Shown here: positions 1 to 7,340 of the stretch, piece by piece | Layout of the letters: each line of letters opens with the position of its first letter | Numbering within the stretch: position 1 is the first letter of the stretch | Assembly (NCBI GenBank): GCA_011057845.1 | Contig: DSDB01000577.1 | Span: 1-10,782 of the forward strand | Direction of reading: 5' to 3' | DNA length: 10,782 bases | Source of the DNA: Phycisphaerales bacterium | GTDB taxonomy: Bacteria > Planctomycetota > Phycisphaerae > Sedimentisphaerales > Anaerobacaceae | Program-made: the position numbers and the translations under genes | Notes under the pieces: generated by a model | Told to the model about the DNA's origin: nothing | Seen by the model: only the letters and a program-made list of their open reading frames with translations | Database searches by the model: none

Positions 1-1050
1 CGGATCGCCCGGGAACTGGGCGTCGCCCGGCGGGACGTCGGCTATGCCGGCCTCAAGGATGCCCGTGCCGTCACCCGCCAGTGGATGTCTATCGAGCACG
101 TGGACCCTGCCCGATTTGCCGCGGTCAACATCCCCCGGATCCGAATCCTGGCGACGGCCAGGCACACGAACAAGCTCAAGCCCGGCCATCTGGCGGGCAA
201 CCGGTTTATCATCCGTTTACGGAACCTGGATCGTCCGCCCGCCGAGGCGGCGGCCCTGGCGGAGCGCATCATGGACGTTCTGGTCCGCCGCGGGGTTCCC
301 AACTACTTCGGCCAGCAGCGTTTCGGCAATCGTAACGACACGCACCTGCTCGGCCGGGCCATCTGCTCCGAGGATGTCGACGAGTTTTTTGACATTTTCC
401 TGGGACGTCCTTCGCCGGAAGAATCCGCCCGTGTTGAGGCCGCCCGCACGCTGTACGAAGCCGGCGATTACGAGAAAGCTCTGGGCGCCTGGCCGGCCAA
501 TTGCGCCGACCAGCGCCGTGCGCTGCGCGCCCTGATCAAAGCCAACGGTAATCGAGCCAGGGCATTCAAATCCGTTGATAAGCACCTTCGCGGATTCTTC
601 GTCTCCGCCTTCCAGTCCAGTCTCTTCAACCAATGCCTGGCCGTGCGCATGCCCCGTATCGACACGCTACTCAACGGCGACATGGCGTGCAAGCACATCA
701 ACGGCGCCTGTTTCACGGTCATCGACGCCGCCGTGGAGCAGCCCCGCTGCGACGCCTTTGAGATCAGCCCGACAGGACCGCTCCTGGGACACCGCATGTA
801 TAGGCTCACCGGTCCGGCCGGCGACATTGAGAACCCGATTCTGGAGGCGGCCGGTCTGACCGACAATCACCTGACCACCATGCAGCGTTTTGGGGGGCGG
901 GGCGGGCGACGGACGCTTCGGTTCCAGCCGAGGAACGCCGCCCTCGCCACGCCGGTCGACGCCCGCGGACCCTGTTTGGAGCTTCAATTCGAACTGGACG
1001 CCGGCTGTTACGCCACCGGTGTCGTCCGTGAGATTACCAAGTCGAACTGA
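1..1050 (+). CDS. truD: tRNA pseudouridine(13) synthase TruD, 5'-truncated by window edge
   Basis: TruD isomerises uridine 13 of certain tRNAs to pseudouridine in the cytoplasm. The frame is open from base 1, so the N-terminus lies outside the window. The visible 349 codons begin just before the catalytic motif GYAGLKDARAVTRQ. Its Asp is codon 20 (bases 58-60) and corresponds to Asp80 of E. coli TruD, so roughly 60 residues are missing. Other family landmarks are NYFGQQRFG (bases about 301-327), the QSSLFNQCLAVRM helix (about 613-651) and the C-terminal CYATGVVRE (about 1006-1032), where TruD proteins usually have a GxYATxxxRE sequence. The stop is TGA at 1048-1050. The gene converges on the next one and has no visible functional link to it. 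The family assignment is very secure. Confidence 0.97.
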   Translation, partial: RIARELGVARRDVGYAGLKDARAVTRQWMSIEHVDPARFAAVNIPRIRILATARHTNKLKPGHLAGNRFIIRLRNLDRPPAEAAALAERIMDVLVRRGVPNYFGQQRFGNRNDTHLLGRAICSEDVDEFFDIFLGRPSPEESARVEAARTLYEAGDYEKALGAWPANCADQRRALRALIKANGNRARAFKSVDKHLRGFFVSAFQSSLFNQCLAVRMPRIDTLLNGDMACKHINGACFTVIDAAVEQPRCDAFEISPTGPLLGHRMYRLTGPAGDIENPILEAAGLTDNHLTTMQRFGGRGGRRTLRFQPRNAALATPVDARGPCLELQFELDAGCYATGVVREITKSN

Positions 1051-1071
1051 TCCGGTCGGCTGAAAGAGAAA

Positions 1072-1100
1072 CAGCCCCACGACAGGATGCCGCGGGGCTG
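1072..1100 (-). terminator. Hairpin terminator between convergent genes
   Basis: A 7-bp perfect GC-rich stem (CAGCCCC at 1072-1078, GGGGCTG at 1094-1100) encloses a 15-base loop. It sits in the 99-bp gap between truD and the convergent gene that ends at 1150. Read on the - strand, the stem is followed by TTTCTCTTTCAG, a T-rich tract of the kind seen at intrinsic terminators. On the + strand no T-run follows. It therefore most likely terminates the - strand gene and may only block read-through from truD. The large loop makes it a weaker example than usual. Confidence 0.55.
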
Positions 1101-1149
1101 GGAGAGAACTTGTTCGCCTCAAGACCAAGGCGTCACGAGGCCGGGTTTA

Positions 1150-2979
1150 TTACTTTTGCTTTTTAGGCTTGGATTCCTTTTTCACCTTCCCCTTCTTGGC
1201 CTTTGTCTCCTTGGCCTTCTTCTCCTTCTTAACCTTCGGCTGGCCGGAACCGCCACCCATGAACATGGTCAGCCCGATAACCGCCAGCAGCAGCGAGACG
1301 CCGCCAGCGACGTACATCATATAATTCTGGGTCAGCTCCACGGCCCTGCCACCCGTGCCCCGTACCCCCAGACCCGCGGCCAGGGCTGCATACACAATGA
1401 ACGGCAGCGTCAGGATCATGAGAATGCTGCTGACCTTGTTGGCCTTGTCGTCGTAGACGATCTGAGCGGCTGGCATGGCCATCATGGCTGGGAGCGCGGC
1501 CGCGGCCTGCGGTGCGGCGTAATCCTCATCGGCCATGATCTGATCGGCTTCCGCCTCCATCTCCTCGGCGGTCGACTCGGCCGTCGCCGCGGGCATCGCT
1601 GGGGCCGCCTCATCCTCGGCGGTGTAAATCTCATCCAGAATACCGCCCAGCGACGTATCGTCGGCCTGCAACGAAAGGTCGAGCAAACCCGAACCGCTGC
1701 CGAAGGTGTCAAGGTTGACATCCTCTTCGATTTCCTCAAGGGATGCCTCCGGAGAGGTCCGCCCGGGCGCCGCGGTCTCGCCCAGGGTATCGTCGGTCAA
1801 TTCATAGTCGGCGTCGCTTTCACCGAGCACCTTGACGCCGGCGCCTGAAATAGCCGTATCGGCGTTGGTCAGATCGGCGTCGAGACTGATGCCCGTCTCG
1901 GGCGCCAACAGGATATCTTCGGCGGTGTCGTCAGTGGCCGGCAACTCGCCCGTCTCGATGGGCCCGGCCACGGAATCGTCATTGTAAGCGTCCATGGGGC
2001 TGGCGGACTCCTCCAAACCCAGGGAGTCCTCCGCGGCCGCCCCAACCTCCGGCCCGATATCCAGTAGGTCGTCCAGGTCGGCCCCTTCGACGGCGGCGGC
2101 TTCCTCATCTTCCTCGGTCAGCTCCGGTGTCTCGGCCTCCAGGGCCGTCTGATCGTCAAGCTCGCTGCTCTCGGCGTCCTCGGCCGCCGGCTCAAACTCC
2201 ATCAGCTCCTCCAGGCCCTCATCCGCGGCGCCGACCGCCTCGCCGAAAGCCTCGGCGGGCAGTTCTTCGCCCGCTTCGAGCTCCATCAGCTCTTCCGGTT
2301 CGACCGCCTCCTGCTCCTGATCGCTCGGTTCGAGGTCTATCAATTCGTCAAACTCACCGGTGCCTGCTTCAACCGGCTCGTCGGCGCCGGCTTCTTCCGG
2401 GGTCGGATTGAACGACATCAGCTCATCCATCTCCGACGACGGCTCGGCCTCAGATGCAGGCTCCAGGTCGAGCGGCTCGTCGGCCGACTGTGGCTCGACC
2501 GCTTTGTTGTCGTCGTCGGCAGGGGCCTCTTCATCCAGCGTCAAATCCAACAGGTCCTCAAGTCCCGAAGGCGATTCGCCTGCGGCCTCCGGCTCAAGAT
2601 CAAGCGAGTCGTACTCGAAGTCCAGCGGTTCATCGGCCATCTCAACAGGCTCAGGGCCCGATTCATCCGTTGCGCCAAGGCCCAGAAGCGCCTCGAGTTC
2701 GCTGACCGAAGCGTCTTCCTGGCTCGATTCGAGGTCCAGCGGCTCATCTTCGAGGTCGATCGCCTCAAGAGCCAGGGCTTCCTCGGATTCGGTGGGTGTT
2801 TCCGCCGCAAGGGGCTTGATTTCCCCCTTGAGGGCGTTGATCTCGCTGATCTTGAACAGCAGCGAGGCTCCATCCTGAAAGGTCCGGACCTTCCCGTCGG
2901 CAGCCAGCCGTTTGACGTGATCCTCGGTCGTGCCGAGCGCCTCGGCGGCCTGGGCTAACGTGTAGAACATACCAGCCAT
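1150..2979 (-). CDS. HTH (excisionase-like)/acidic-repeat/two-TM protein
   Basis: The protein has 609 residues and an unknown role. Residues about 1-55 (FYTLAQAAEALGTTEDHVKRL, then a wing-like KVRTFQDGASLLFKISEI) look like an excisionase/MerR-type helix-turn-helix. Residues about 60-500 are extremely acidic and low in complexity, with recurring short blocks such as DEPLDLE, DLLDL, ELMELE, ELIDLEP and DDLLDIG. A more conserved-looking stretch, GSGSGLLDLSLQADDTSLGG, lies near residue 426; I have seen similar ones in planctomycete HTH proteins. Two hydrophobic segments at about 516-535 and 556-574 look like transmembrane helices. The last 35 residues are a Lys-rich tail. The ATG at 2979 is preceded by TAGGAG at good spacing, which favours it over the in-frame ATG at 2970. 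A promoter lies at 3094-3122. A membrane-tethered DNA-binding or scaffold protein is an inference. The very acidic middle could also be a disordered linker. Confidence 0.85.
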   Translation of the reverse strand: MAGMFYTLAQAAEALGTTEDHVKRLAADGKVRTFQDGASLLFKISEINALKGEIKPLAAETPTESEEALALEAIDLEDEPLDLESSQEDASVSELEALLGLGATDESGPEPVEMADEPLDFEYDSLDLEPEAAGESPSGLEDLLDLTLDEEAPADDDNKAVEPQSADEPLDLEPASEAEPSSEMDELMSFNPTPEEAGADEPVEAGTGEFDELIDLEPSDQEQEAVEPEELMELEAGEELPAEAFGEAVGAADEGLEELMEFEPAAEDAESSELDDQTALEAETPELTEEDEEAAAVEGADLDDLLDIGPEVGAAAEDSLGLEESASPMDAYNDDSVAGPIETGELPATDDTAEDILLAPETGISLDADLTNADTAISGAGVKVLGESDADYELTDDTLGETAAPGRTSPEASLEEIEEDVNLDTFGSGSGLLDLSLQADDTSLGGILDEIYTAEDEAAPAMPAATAESTAEEMEAEADQIMADEDYAAPQAAAALPAMMAMPAAQIVYDDKANKVSSILMILTLPFIVYAALAAGLGVRGTGGRAVELTQNYMMYVAGGVSLLLAVIGLTMFMGGGSGQPKVKKEKKAKETKAKKGKVKKESKPKKQK

Positions 2980-3093
2980 ACTAATCTCCTACAAGCCGTC
3001 AAACCCGCTTGTTCGGTTGGGCTCCTGGATGCGACGGTTGCATAGATGCACCCTGTCCGTATGTCGGCAAGAAATCGAGTCTCGCCTAAGGGT

Positions 3094-3122
3094 ATTGTAC
3101 CCCGTCGCCGCCCGGGATGCAA
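3094..3122 (-). promoter_or_regulatory. Sigma70-like promoter of the HTH/acidic protein gene
   Basis: On the - strand, TTGCAT (3117-3122) and TACAAT (3094-3099) are separated by exactly 17 bases. The -10 matches the consensus at five of six positions; the -35 keeps TTG. Transcription would begin near 3087, leaving a leader of about 108 bases before the ATG at 2979. The leader contains a short palindrome, TGCATAGATGCA, at 3039-3050, of unknown meaning. Confidence 0.6.
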
Positions 3123-3196
3123 ACGTTTTTTTGCGAACAAGGGTGGTTTGGACGCCTTGGACAGGGGGTGGGTTGGCCGGAACATACGGATTGTCG

Positions 3197-3225
3197 TTGC
3201 GGAGCAGTCCAAGCGACGGTAGAAT
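3197..3225 (+). promoter_or_regulatory. Sigma70-like promoter of tRNA-Pro
   Basis: TTGCGG (3197-3202) and TAGAAT (3220-3225) lie 17 bases apart on the + strand, 28 bases before the tRNA. The start would be near 3232, giving a short 5' leader removed by RNase P. The -10 matches five of six consensus positions. This promoter and the one at 3094-3122 are divergent within the 274-bp gap 2980-3253, which otherwise holds nothing I recognise. Confidence 0.55.
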
Positions 3226-3782
3226 CAGCGATTGTCGCTTTGTGTCGGCTTTGCGGGGTGTAGCTCAGCTTGGCTAGAGCGCCTGCTTTGGGAGCAGGAG
3301 GCCGCTGGTTCGAATCCAGTCACCCCGATTCCGGAAACCCCCTTGTCAATCGAGGACAATTGGGTTCTCTTGTTGCCTAACATGCTTCTGTTAAAGGAGT
3401 TATGATCCAAGACAACAGGGTGAGGATTCGTGTGCGGGCTGCCAATTGCGGGCGATCTGTCTCTTTGCAGGCCGGTTGTCTGTACACCATTCTGTACACC
3501 GCATCGGACACCATCAGTGCCGGTCGCCAAAGTTTCTGATGTCTGTGCCCTTGCATGGGGTATGGGCAAGGCTTCGATGGCGAGACTCTCATCTCCGTGT
3601 ACTACATGACTGTACACCGACATTGTCAAATCAACCTGAGAGTGCCTGGCCAGCCTCTTGAGGATATGAGGTTGGACATTCGTCCATATCGCCGACGAAC
3701 TGCAGACCCGAATAAAGGGCGGCCTTATCCCGTCGTGAGCGGTTCGGTTGCGATATACCTGCCTGTAATCTGCCCGTGCGTC
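3225..3782 (-). pseudogene. Decayed 3' end of a tyrosine recombinase (phage/island integrase)
   Basis: On the - strand a frame open from 3782 to the TGA at 3225-3227 encodes NVQPHILKRLARHSQVDL followed by TMSVYSHVVHGDESLAIEALP. This is the C-terminal signature of tyrosine recombinases: the LARHS box and then the nucleophile Tyr (codon 3612-3614) in YSH. The tail ATGTDGVRCGVQNGVQT also resembles integrase C-termini. The frame then runs antisense through tRNA-Pro, giving the familiar TGFEPAAS artefact. Upstream of about 3700 the similarity fades. A fragment in another frame (LYSGLQFVGDMDE, about 3676-3714) resembles the HSLR-type box with its Arg region altered, which suggests frameshifts. No start, N-terminal domain or intact Arg/Lys/His catalytic set is visible, so the gene is dead. 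It marks an old integration at the tRNA 3' end. The assignment of the Tyr-containing end is good; the upstream extent is uncertain. Confidence 0.68.
3254..3328 (+). tRNA. tRNA-Pro(TGG)
   Basis: The cloverleaf folds fully. The acceptor stem is CGGGGTG (3254-3260) with CACCCCG (3321-3327), with A3328 as discriminator. The anticodon stem is CCTGC (3282-3286) with GCAGG (3294-3298), enclosing the loop TTTGGGA with anticodon TGG at 3289-3291. The T arm is GCTGG / CCAGT around TTCGAAT (3309-3315). The D arm contains TAGCTCAG...TGGCTAGAGC. CCA is not encoded and must be added after transcription. It reads proline codons CCA and, by wobble, others of the CCN box. The 3' half also appears to be the integration site of a mobile element whose recombinase remnant lies directly downstream. 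Confidence 0.97.
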
Positions 3783-3884
3783 TCAGTCCGGATTCTGAGA
3801 ATGCGTTCTTGCACAATGGTGGGATGAGCGTCCGGGTCCGAAGCATCTGATACGTGTGTTTCCCGTCCGTTGACCGTTAGAGGC

Positions 3885-3904
3885 TCGTATACGTTCGTAT
3901 ACGT
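3885..3904. repeat. Perfect tandem 10-bp repeat with palindromic core
   Basis: TCGTATACGT occurs twice in direct succession (3885-3894 and 3895-3904). Its core CGTATACG is its own reverse complement, so the pair can also form an 8-bp-stem hairpin with a two-base loop. It lies 21 bases beyond the acr3 stop, in the gene-free stretch 3329-3924 next to the integrase remnant. No T-run follows on either strand, so it is not a standard terminator. A protein-binding site or element-end repeat is possible. Confidence 0.75.
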
Positions 3905-3924
3905 AAGCACTGTTCCGACCGTGG

Positions 3925-5106
3925 TTACTGCCTCTGCGTCTTGACTGCGGGGTGTCCGGAGCCGGCAACTCCCCCCGCGGGTCCGCCCGCGTGGGCGGAT
4001 ATCTGTGGAAACCACCTCTGCGTTCGCAGACAAACCTTGACCAGCATCAGCATCACCGGAACTTCGATGAGGACGCCGACGACGGTGGCCAGGGCCGCTC
4101 CGCTGGACAGACCGTAGAGCATGGTCGCCGTGGCGATGGCGACCTCGAAGTGGTTGGACGCGCCGATCATGGCCGACGGGGCGGCGTCCTCATAGCTGAA
4201 CTTCAGGAGTTTCGCCAACACATACGTAATACCGAAGATCAGCCATGTCTGGATGAACAACGGGATCGCGATCCAGAGGATCGTCAGCGGGTTGCCGATA
4301 ATGGTTTCGCCCTTGAAGCTGAACAGCAGAACCAACGTCGCCAGAAGGGCGATAATCGACACGGGCGTCAGCACGTGCAGGAACCTGGACTCAAACCACG
4401 CCAGTCCCTTGGACCGGATGATCCACTTGCGAGAGAAATAGCCCGCCACCAGGGGCAGGGCGACGTAGATAGCGATGGACAGTAACAGCGCCTGCCACGG
4501 TACGGGCATCTTGTTGACGCCCAGCAGCCAGCCGCCCAACAAGCCGTACAGCACCAGCATCGTCAGTGAATTGATCGCAACCATGACCAATGTGTGGCCC
4601 TGATTGCCCTTGGCCAGGTAGCCCCACATCAGAACCATGGCCGTGCAGGGCGCAATGCCCAGCAGAATGGCTCCGGAGATGTACGAGCGGAACAACTCGA
4701 CCTCCGTGCCGTCTTTGACGATCTCCGTGCCGGGGATCATGCCGCGAAAGACATAGCCCAGAAAAAATGTCGCGATGGCGAACATCGTGAAGGGCTTGAT
4801 CCCCCAGTTGACGATCAGCGTCAGCAGCACGGGCTTGGGGCTCTTGCCGGCCCGGACCACCTCGGCAAAGTCAATCTTCACCATGATCGGGTACATCATG
4901 AAGAACAGACAGATAGCGATGGGGATTGACACGACCGGCGCGCCATTGACATAAATCGCCACGGCGTCCAGCGACTGGGCCACGCCGGGCGCCACCTTGC
5001 CCAGGACGATGCCCCCGATGATGCATAGCGCCACCCAGATCGTCAGATACTTCTCAAAGACGTTCAGTCGCTTGCCTTGGTCTTTTGGTGAAGCCACACC
5101 TGCCAT
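3925..5106 (-). CDS. acr3: Arsenite efflux permease Acr3
   Basis: Acr3 exports As(III) across the inner membrane using the proton gradient. It is the last gene of the ars operon. The 393-residue product has about ten hydrophobic segments and opens with the family sequence FEKYLTIWVALCIIGGIVLG (residues 17-36). The functional Cys is in GIAPCTAMVLMWGYLAKG (Cys154), and the conserved Glu is in GVLIEVPVMLMLV (Glu348). SNHFEVAIA (318-326) is also typical. The ATG at 5106 is preceded by AAAGGAT. It lies 60 bp after the ATPase gene. The Acr3 core ends around VCLRTQRWFP (366). The last 27 residues are Gly/Ala-rich, and part of them is encoded by a strong GC palindrome, so they may be a late addition. 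There is no clear intrinsic terminator after the stop at 3925. Confidence 0.97.
   Translation of the reverse strand: MAGVASPKDQGKRLNVFEKYLTIWVALCIIGGIVLGKVAPGVAQSLDAVAIYVNGAPVVSIPIAICLFFMMYPIMVKIDFAEVVRAGKSPKPVLLTLIVNWGIKPFTMFAIATFFLGYVFRGMIPGTEIVKDGTEVELFRSYISGAILLGIAPCTAMVLMWGYLAKGNQGHTLVMVAINSLTMLVLYGLLGGWLLGVNKMPVPWQALLLSIAIYVALPLVAGYFSRKWIIRSKGLAWFESRFLHVLTPVSIIALLATLVLLFSFKGETIIGNPLTILWIAIPLFIQTWLIFGITYVLAKLLKFSYEDAAPSAMIGASNHFEVAIATATMLYGLSSGAALATVVGVLIEVPVMLMLVKVCLRTQRWFPQISAHAGGPAGGVAGSGHPAVKTQRQ
3982..3999. repeat. GC-rich palindrome inside the acr3 3' end
   Basis: TCCGCCC (3982-3988) and GGGCGGA (3993-3999) form a perfect 7-bp inverted repeat around GCGT, flanked by a further GC-rich run (CCCCCCGCGGG, 3970-3980). 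It encodes part of the AHAGGPAGG tail of Acr3. No T-run follows on the - strand, so it is not a classic terminator. It resembles the short palindromic (REP-like) elements scattered in some GC-rich genomes; that is an inference from form alone. Confidence 0.5.
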
Positions 5107-5166
5107 ACGTGTGTATCCTTTCGTTCGATCATGTCTACAACCGCTTCCATTCTCGGTTCTCGTGCA

Positions 5167-7125
5167 TCAGCCGCTTGCCGCCACAGTTTCGGTTGACCCA
5201 ACTGCCGCAAGACCGCGGGCCGCCAACGCACTTCGGGCCTTCCCAGCGCCCCGCTTCGACCATAGCAATAGCGTCGAACTGAAGACGACTGTGATGCAAC
5301 CGGCTTCCTGAAAAATCACCGCGATGATCGGCGTCATCACGCCGAAGACACCCAACGTGAGCCCAATGACGTTGTAGATCATGGAGAAGACGATATTCAG
5401 CTTGATGCGGCGCAGGACCTTTGCCGACATCCACATGAAATCGGCCACGCCTGAGATATCATCCTTCATCAAGGTGATATCGGCGGTCTCGATGGCCACG
5501 TCCGTTCCGCCGGAGCCCATAGCGATCCCCACATCCGCCAACGCCAGAGCCGGCGCATCGTTAATGCCGTCGCCGATCATTCCAACGACATGACCCTCGG
5601 CCTGCAGGGCCCTGACCGATTCCTGCTTGTGTTCGGGAAGCAACTCGGCCTGAAAACCGTCTACTCCGATGGCCCGGGCGACCGCTTCCGCGACCCGAGG
5701 ATGATCGCCGGTCAACATGGTAATCCTCTGGACCCCCATCGTCTTGAGTAGGCGGAGGGTTTCCGGAATCTCGGGCCGGATCTCATCGGCAATCGCCAGC
5801 ATACCCACTACTTCGTTGTTGTGGGCGACGAGGACGCCGGTGCGTCCCTGCTCCGATTGTCGGGCCATCTCATGGTCTACCGGCGCGAGGATGGGTACAC
5901 CGGCTTCCTGAAGGAACGCCTGCTTGCCCACGCGGAGGTTTGCGGCATTCCATCGGGCCTCCACCCCCATGCCCGTCGCACTGACAAACTGGTCCGGGTC
6001 GGGTATTTCAAGGCGTCTGGCTCGGCCGGCCGCCAGAATAGAACGCGCCAAGGGGTGCTCGGAATACTTCTCCGCGATGCACGCCATCCGCAGGACCTCG
6101 TCCGGGCCTTTCCCGTTGAAGGAAATGATGGCTTCCACCCTGGGCCTTCCAAAGGTAAAGGTCCCGGTCTTGTCCACAAGAAGATGGGTTATCTTATGGC
6201 CCAGTTCTAAAAAAATACCACCCTTGATCAGGACACCGCGGCGGGCCATATTGGATACACCGGCGGTCACGGCGGTAGGTGTGGCGATGGCGAATGCACA
6301 GGGGCACGCCACCAGCAGAACAGAGACCGCCACCTTGACATCGCGCGAGAGAGCCAAAGCGATGATCGCGAGCAGCACCACCGTCGGCAGAAACCACATC
6401 GTGAACCGATCCGCCATATTCTGAATGGGCGCCCGCGTTCCCTGGGCTTCCTGCACCAGATGCACGATCTTCGCCAGTGTGGTGTTCTCGCCCACCTTGG
6501 CCGTTCGAATTTCCAACCTGCCGGACTCGTTAAGGGTTCCGCTGAAAACACTGCTTCCCGGGAACTTCTCCACCGGCACGGACTCGCCTGTAATCGGAGC
6601 CTGATTGACGCTGCCGGCCCCGGCGGTCACAACGCCGTCAACGGGAATCCTCGCACCGGGCTTGACCACAACGATGTCACCCACTTGAAGCTCGGCAACC
6701 GGGACGATGACCTCCTGCCCCTGCCGACGAACCGTCGCCGTTGCCGGGGCGAAATCCAGAAGGTCACGGATGCTCCTGCGAGTCTTGTCCAGGGTGTAGG
6801 ACTCCAGTGCTCCGGCGGCGGCCATTATGAAAACGATAACGGCGGCGGGCCTGAACTCGCCTATCGCCATTGTGGCCAGCAGTGCCACCACGACAAACAC
6901 ATTGACCGTGATCTTTCGCTGGAAAGCGTCCTTGAACCCGGCGATGAAGCGTTGAAAGCCGCCGAAGATGATGGCCACAACGGCGAGTGCCGCATTGAGA
7001 GAATACGGTCCGATTTCCCAGTGCGAGAGAACCCAACTCGCCAAGGTCAGGACCGCTACCGCAACAGGAACGATGGCCAGGACAGCGAGGTCTTTGTAGT
7101 CTGAGCCATCGGATCCGCTACGCAT
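5167..7125 (-). CDS. P1B-type heavy-metal-transporting ATPase without N-terminal HMA domain
   Basis: This ATP-driven inner-membrane exporter of soft or transition metals has 652 residues. The landmarks are in order: TGES (179-182, actuator), CPC in transmembrane helix 6 (274-276, metal site), DKTGT with phosphorylated Asp318, SEHPLA (His357-Pro358, the P1B nucleotide-binding signature), TGD (472-474) and GDGINDAP (518-525). Eight hydrophobic segments fit P1B topology. There is no N-terminal heavy-metal-associated domain: helix 1 begins at about residue 12. The last helix carries FQEAGC (606-611) rather than the clear Zn/Cd or Cu signature, so the substrate is open. The ATG at 7125 has GGGGG seven to eleven bases upstream and overlaps the end of the 62-codon gene by 8 bp, suggesting translational coupling. 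A longer frame to 7173 would run deep into that gene and is less likely. Such ATPases are not a standard ars component. Confidence 0.93.
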   Translation of the reverse strand: MRSGSDGSDYKDLAVLAIVPVAVAVLTLASWVLSHWEIGPYSLNAALAVVAIIFGGFQRFIAGFKDAFQRKITVNVFVVVALLATMAIGEFRPAAVIVFIMAAAGALESYTLDKTRRSIRDLLDFAPATATVRRQGQEVIVPVAELQVGDIVVVKPGARIPVDGVVTAGAGSVNQAPITGESVPVEKFPGSSVFSGTLNESGRLEIRTAKVGENTTLAKIVHLVQEAQGTRAPIQNMADRFTMWFLPTVVLLAIIALALSRDVKVAVSVLLVACPCAFAIATPTAVTAGVSNMARRGVLIKGGIFLELGHKITHLLVDKTGTFTFGRPRVEAIISFNGKGPDEVLRMACIAEKYSEHPLARSILAAGRARRLEIPDPDQFVSATGMGVEARWNAANLRVGKQAFLQEAGVPILAPVDHEMARQSEQGRTGVLVAHNNEVVGMLAIADEIRPEIPETLRLLKTMGVQRITMLTGDHPRVAEAVARAIGVDGFQAELLPEHKQESVRALQAEGHVVGMIGDGINDAPALALADVGIAMGSGGTDVAIETADITLMKDDISGVADFMWMSAKVLRRIKLNIVFSMIYNVIGLTLGVFGVMTPIIAVIFQEAGCITVVFSSTLLLWSKRGAGKARSALAARGLAAVGSTETVAASG

Positions 7126-7306
7126 GGCGTCCCCCTGCACTACCATCAGCCATCTCGTCTTTGGCCTTCTCATCGCCGTCGGTTGGATCGGCGGGGCCGC
7201 AGCAGTTTCCGCCCGAACCGCAGCAACCTCCGGTCTTGGTCATGGACTCCCAGATCATGGCCAGAAAGCCCTTTTTTCCCTTCTCGTTACTTGCCTTGAC
7301 TTCCAT
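7118..7306 (-). CDS. Small Cys-rich protein (62 aa), putative metal(loid)-binding
   Basis: I do not recognise an established family. The product has a basic N-terminus, a short hydrophobic/amphipathic stretch (FLAMIWESM, 14-22), a GGCCGSGGNCCGP cluster with Cys28, Cys29, Cys35 and Cys36, and a charged tail. The start ATG at 7306 has GAAAGG upstream. It lies 34 bp after the ccdA-like gene and overlaps the ATPase start by 8 bp. Position, tight packing and the paired cysteines make a real gene likely. A soft-metal or As(III) ligand, or a chaperone serving the HMA-less ATPase, is inference. ArsM of this operon carries a similar CC-CC cluster near its N-terminus. Confidence 0.75.
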   Translation of the reverse strand: MEVKASNEKGKKGFLAMIWESMTKTGGCCGSGGNCCGPADPTDGDEKAKDEMADGSAGGRHA

Positions 7307-7340
7307 CGTCGTATTGCCTTTCGATTACAGTTCCATACCG

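Noticed and set aside
44..535. + strand frame of 163 codons overlapping truD
   Set aside because: It is out of frame with clear TruD motifs, and its Ser/Pro/Arg-rich composition is that of a GC-rich shadow frame.
1087..1848. + strand frame of 253 codons opposite the HTH protein
   Set aside because: It lies antisense to a well-supported gene; its His/Gly/Arg/Leu-rich composition mirrors the acidic and Lys-rich codons, and there is no family resemblance.
2360..2878. + strand Ser-rich frame of 172 codons
   Set aside because: It is the antisense of the Glu/Asp-rich repeats (GAG/GAT read as CTC/ATC and shifted to Ser codons); no ribosome site or domain is apparent.
3341..3358. Possible tRNA-Pro terminator hairpin (TTGTC / GACAA)
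   Set aside because: The stem is only 5 bp and AT-rich, and no real T-run follows.
3402..3539. + strand 45-residue frame with AAAGGAG before its ATG
   Set aside because: The ribosome-site match is good, but the frame lies antisense to the integrase remnant, and the peptide has no recognisable features. It is probably chance.
3725..4033. - strand frame of 102 codons overlapping the acr3 3' end
   Set aside because: Half overlaps acr3 in another frame and the rest lies in the decayed region. No ribosome site or family was recognised; it may contain island debris, but I cannot support a gene.
7126..7173. Longer N-terminus for the P-type ATPase (start at 7173)
   Set aside because: It would overlap the 62-codon gene by 56 bases and lacks a convincing ribosome site, whereas the ATG at 7125 has a GGGGG at good spacing.
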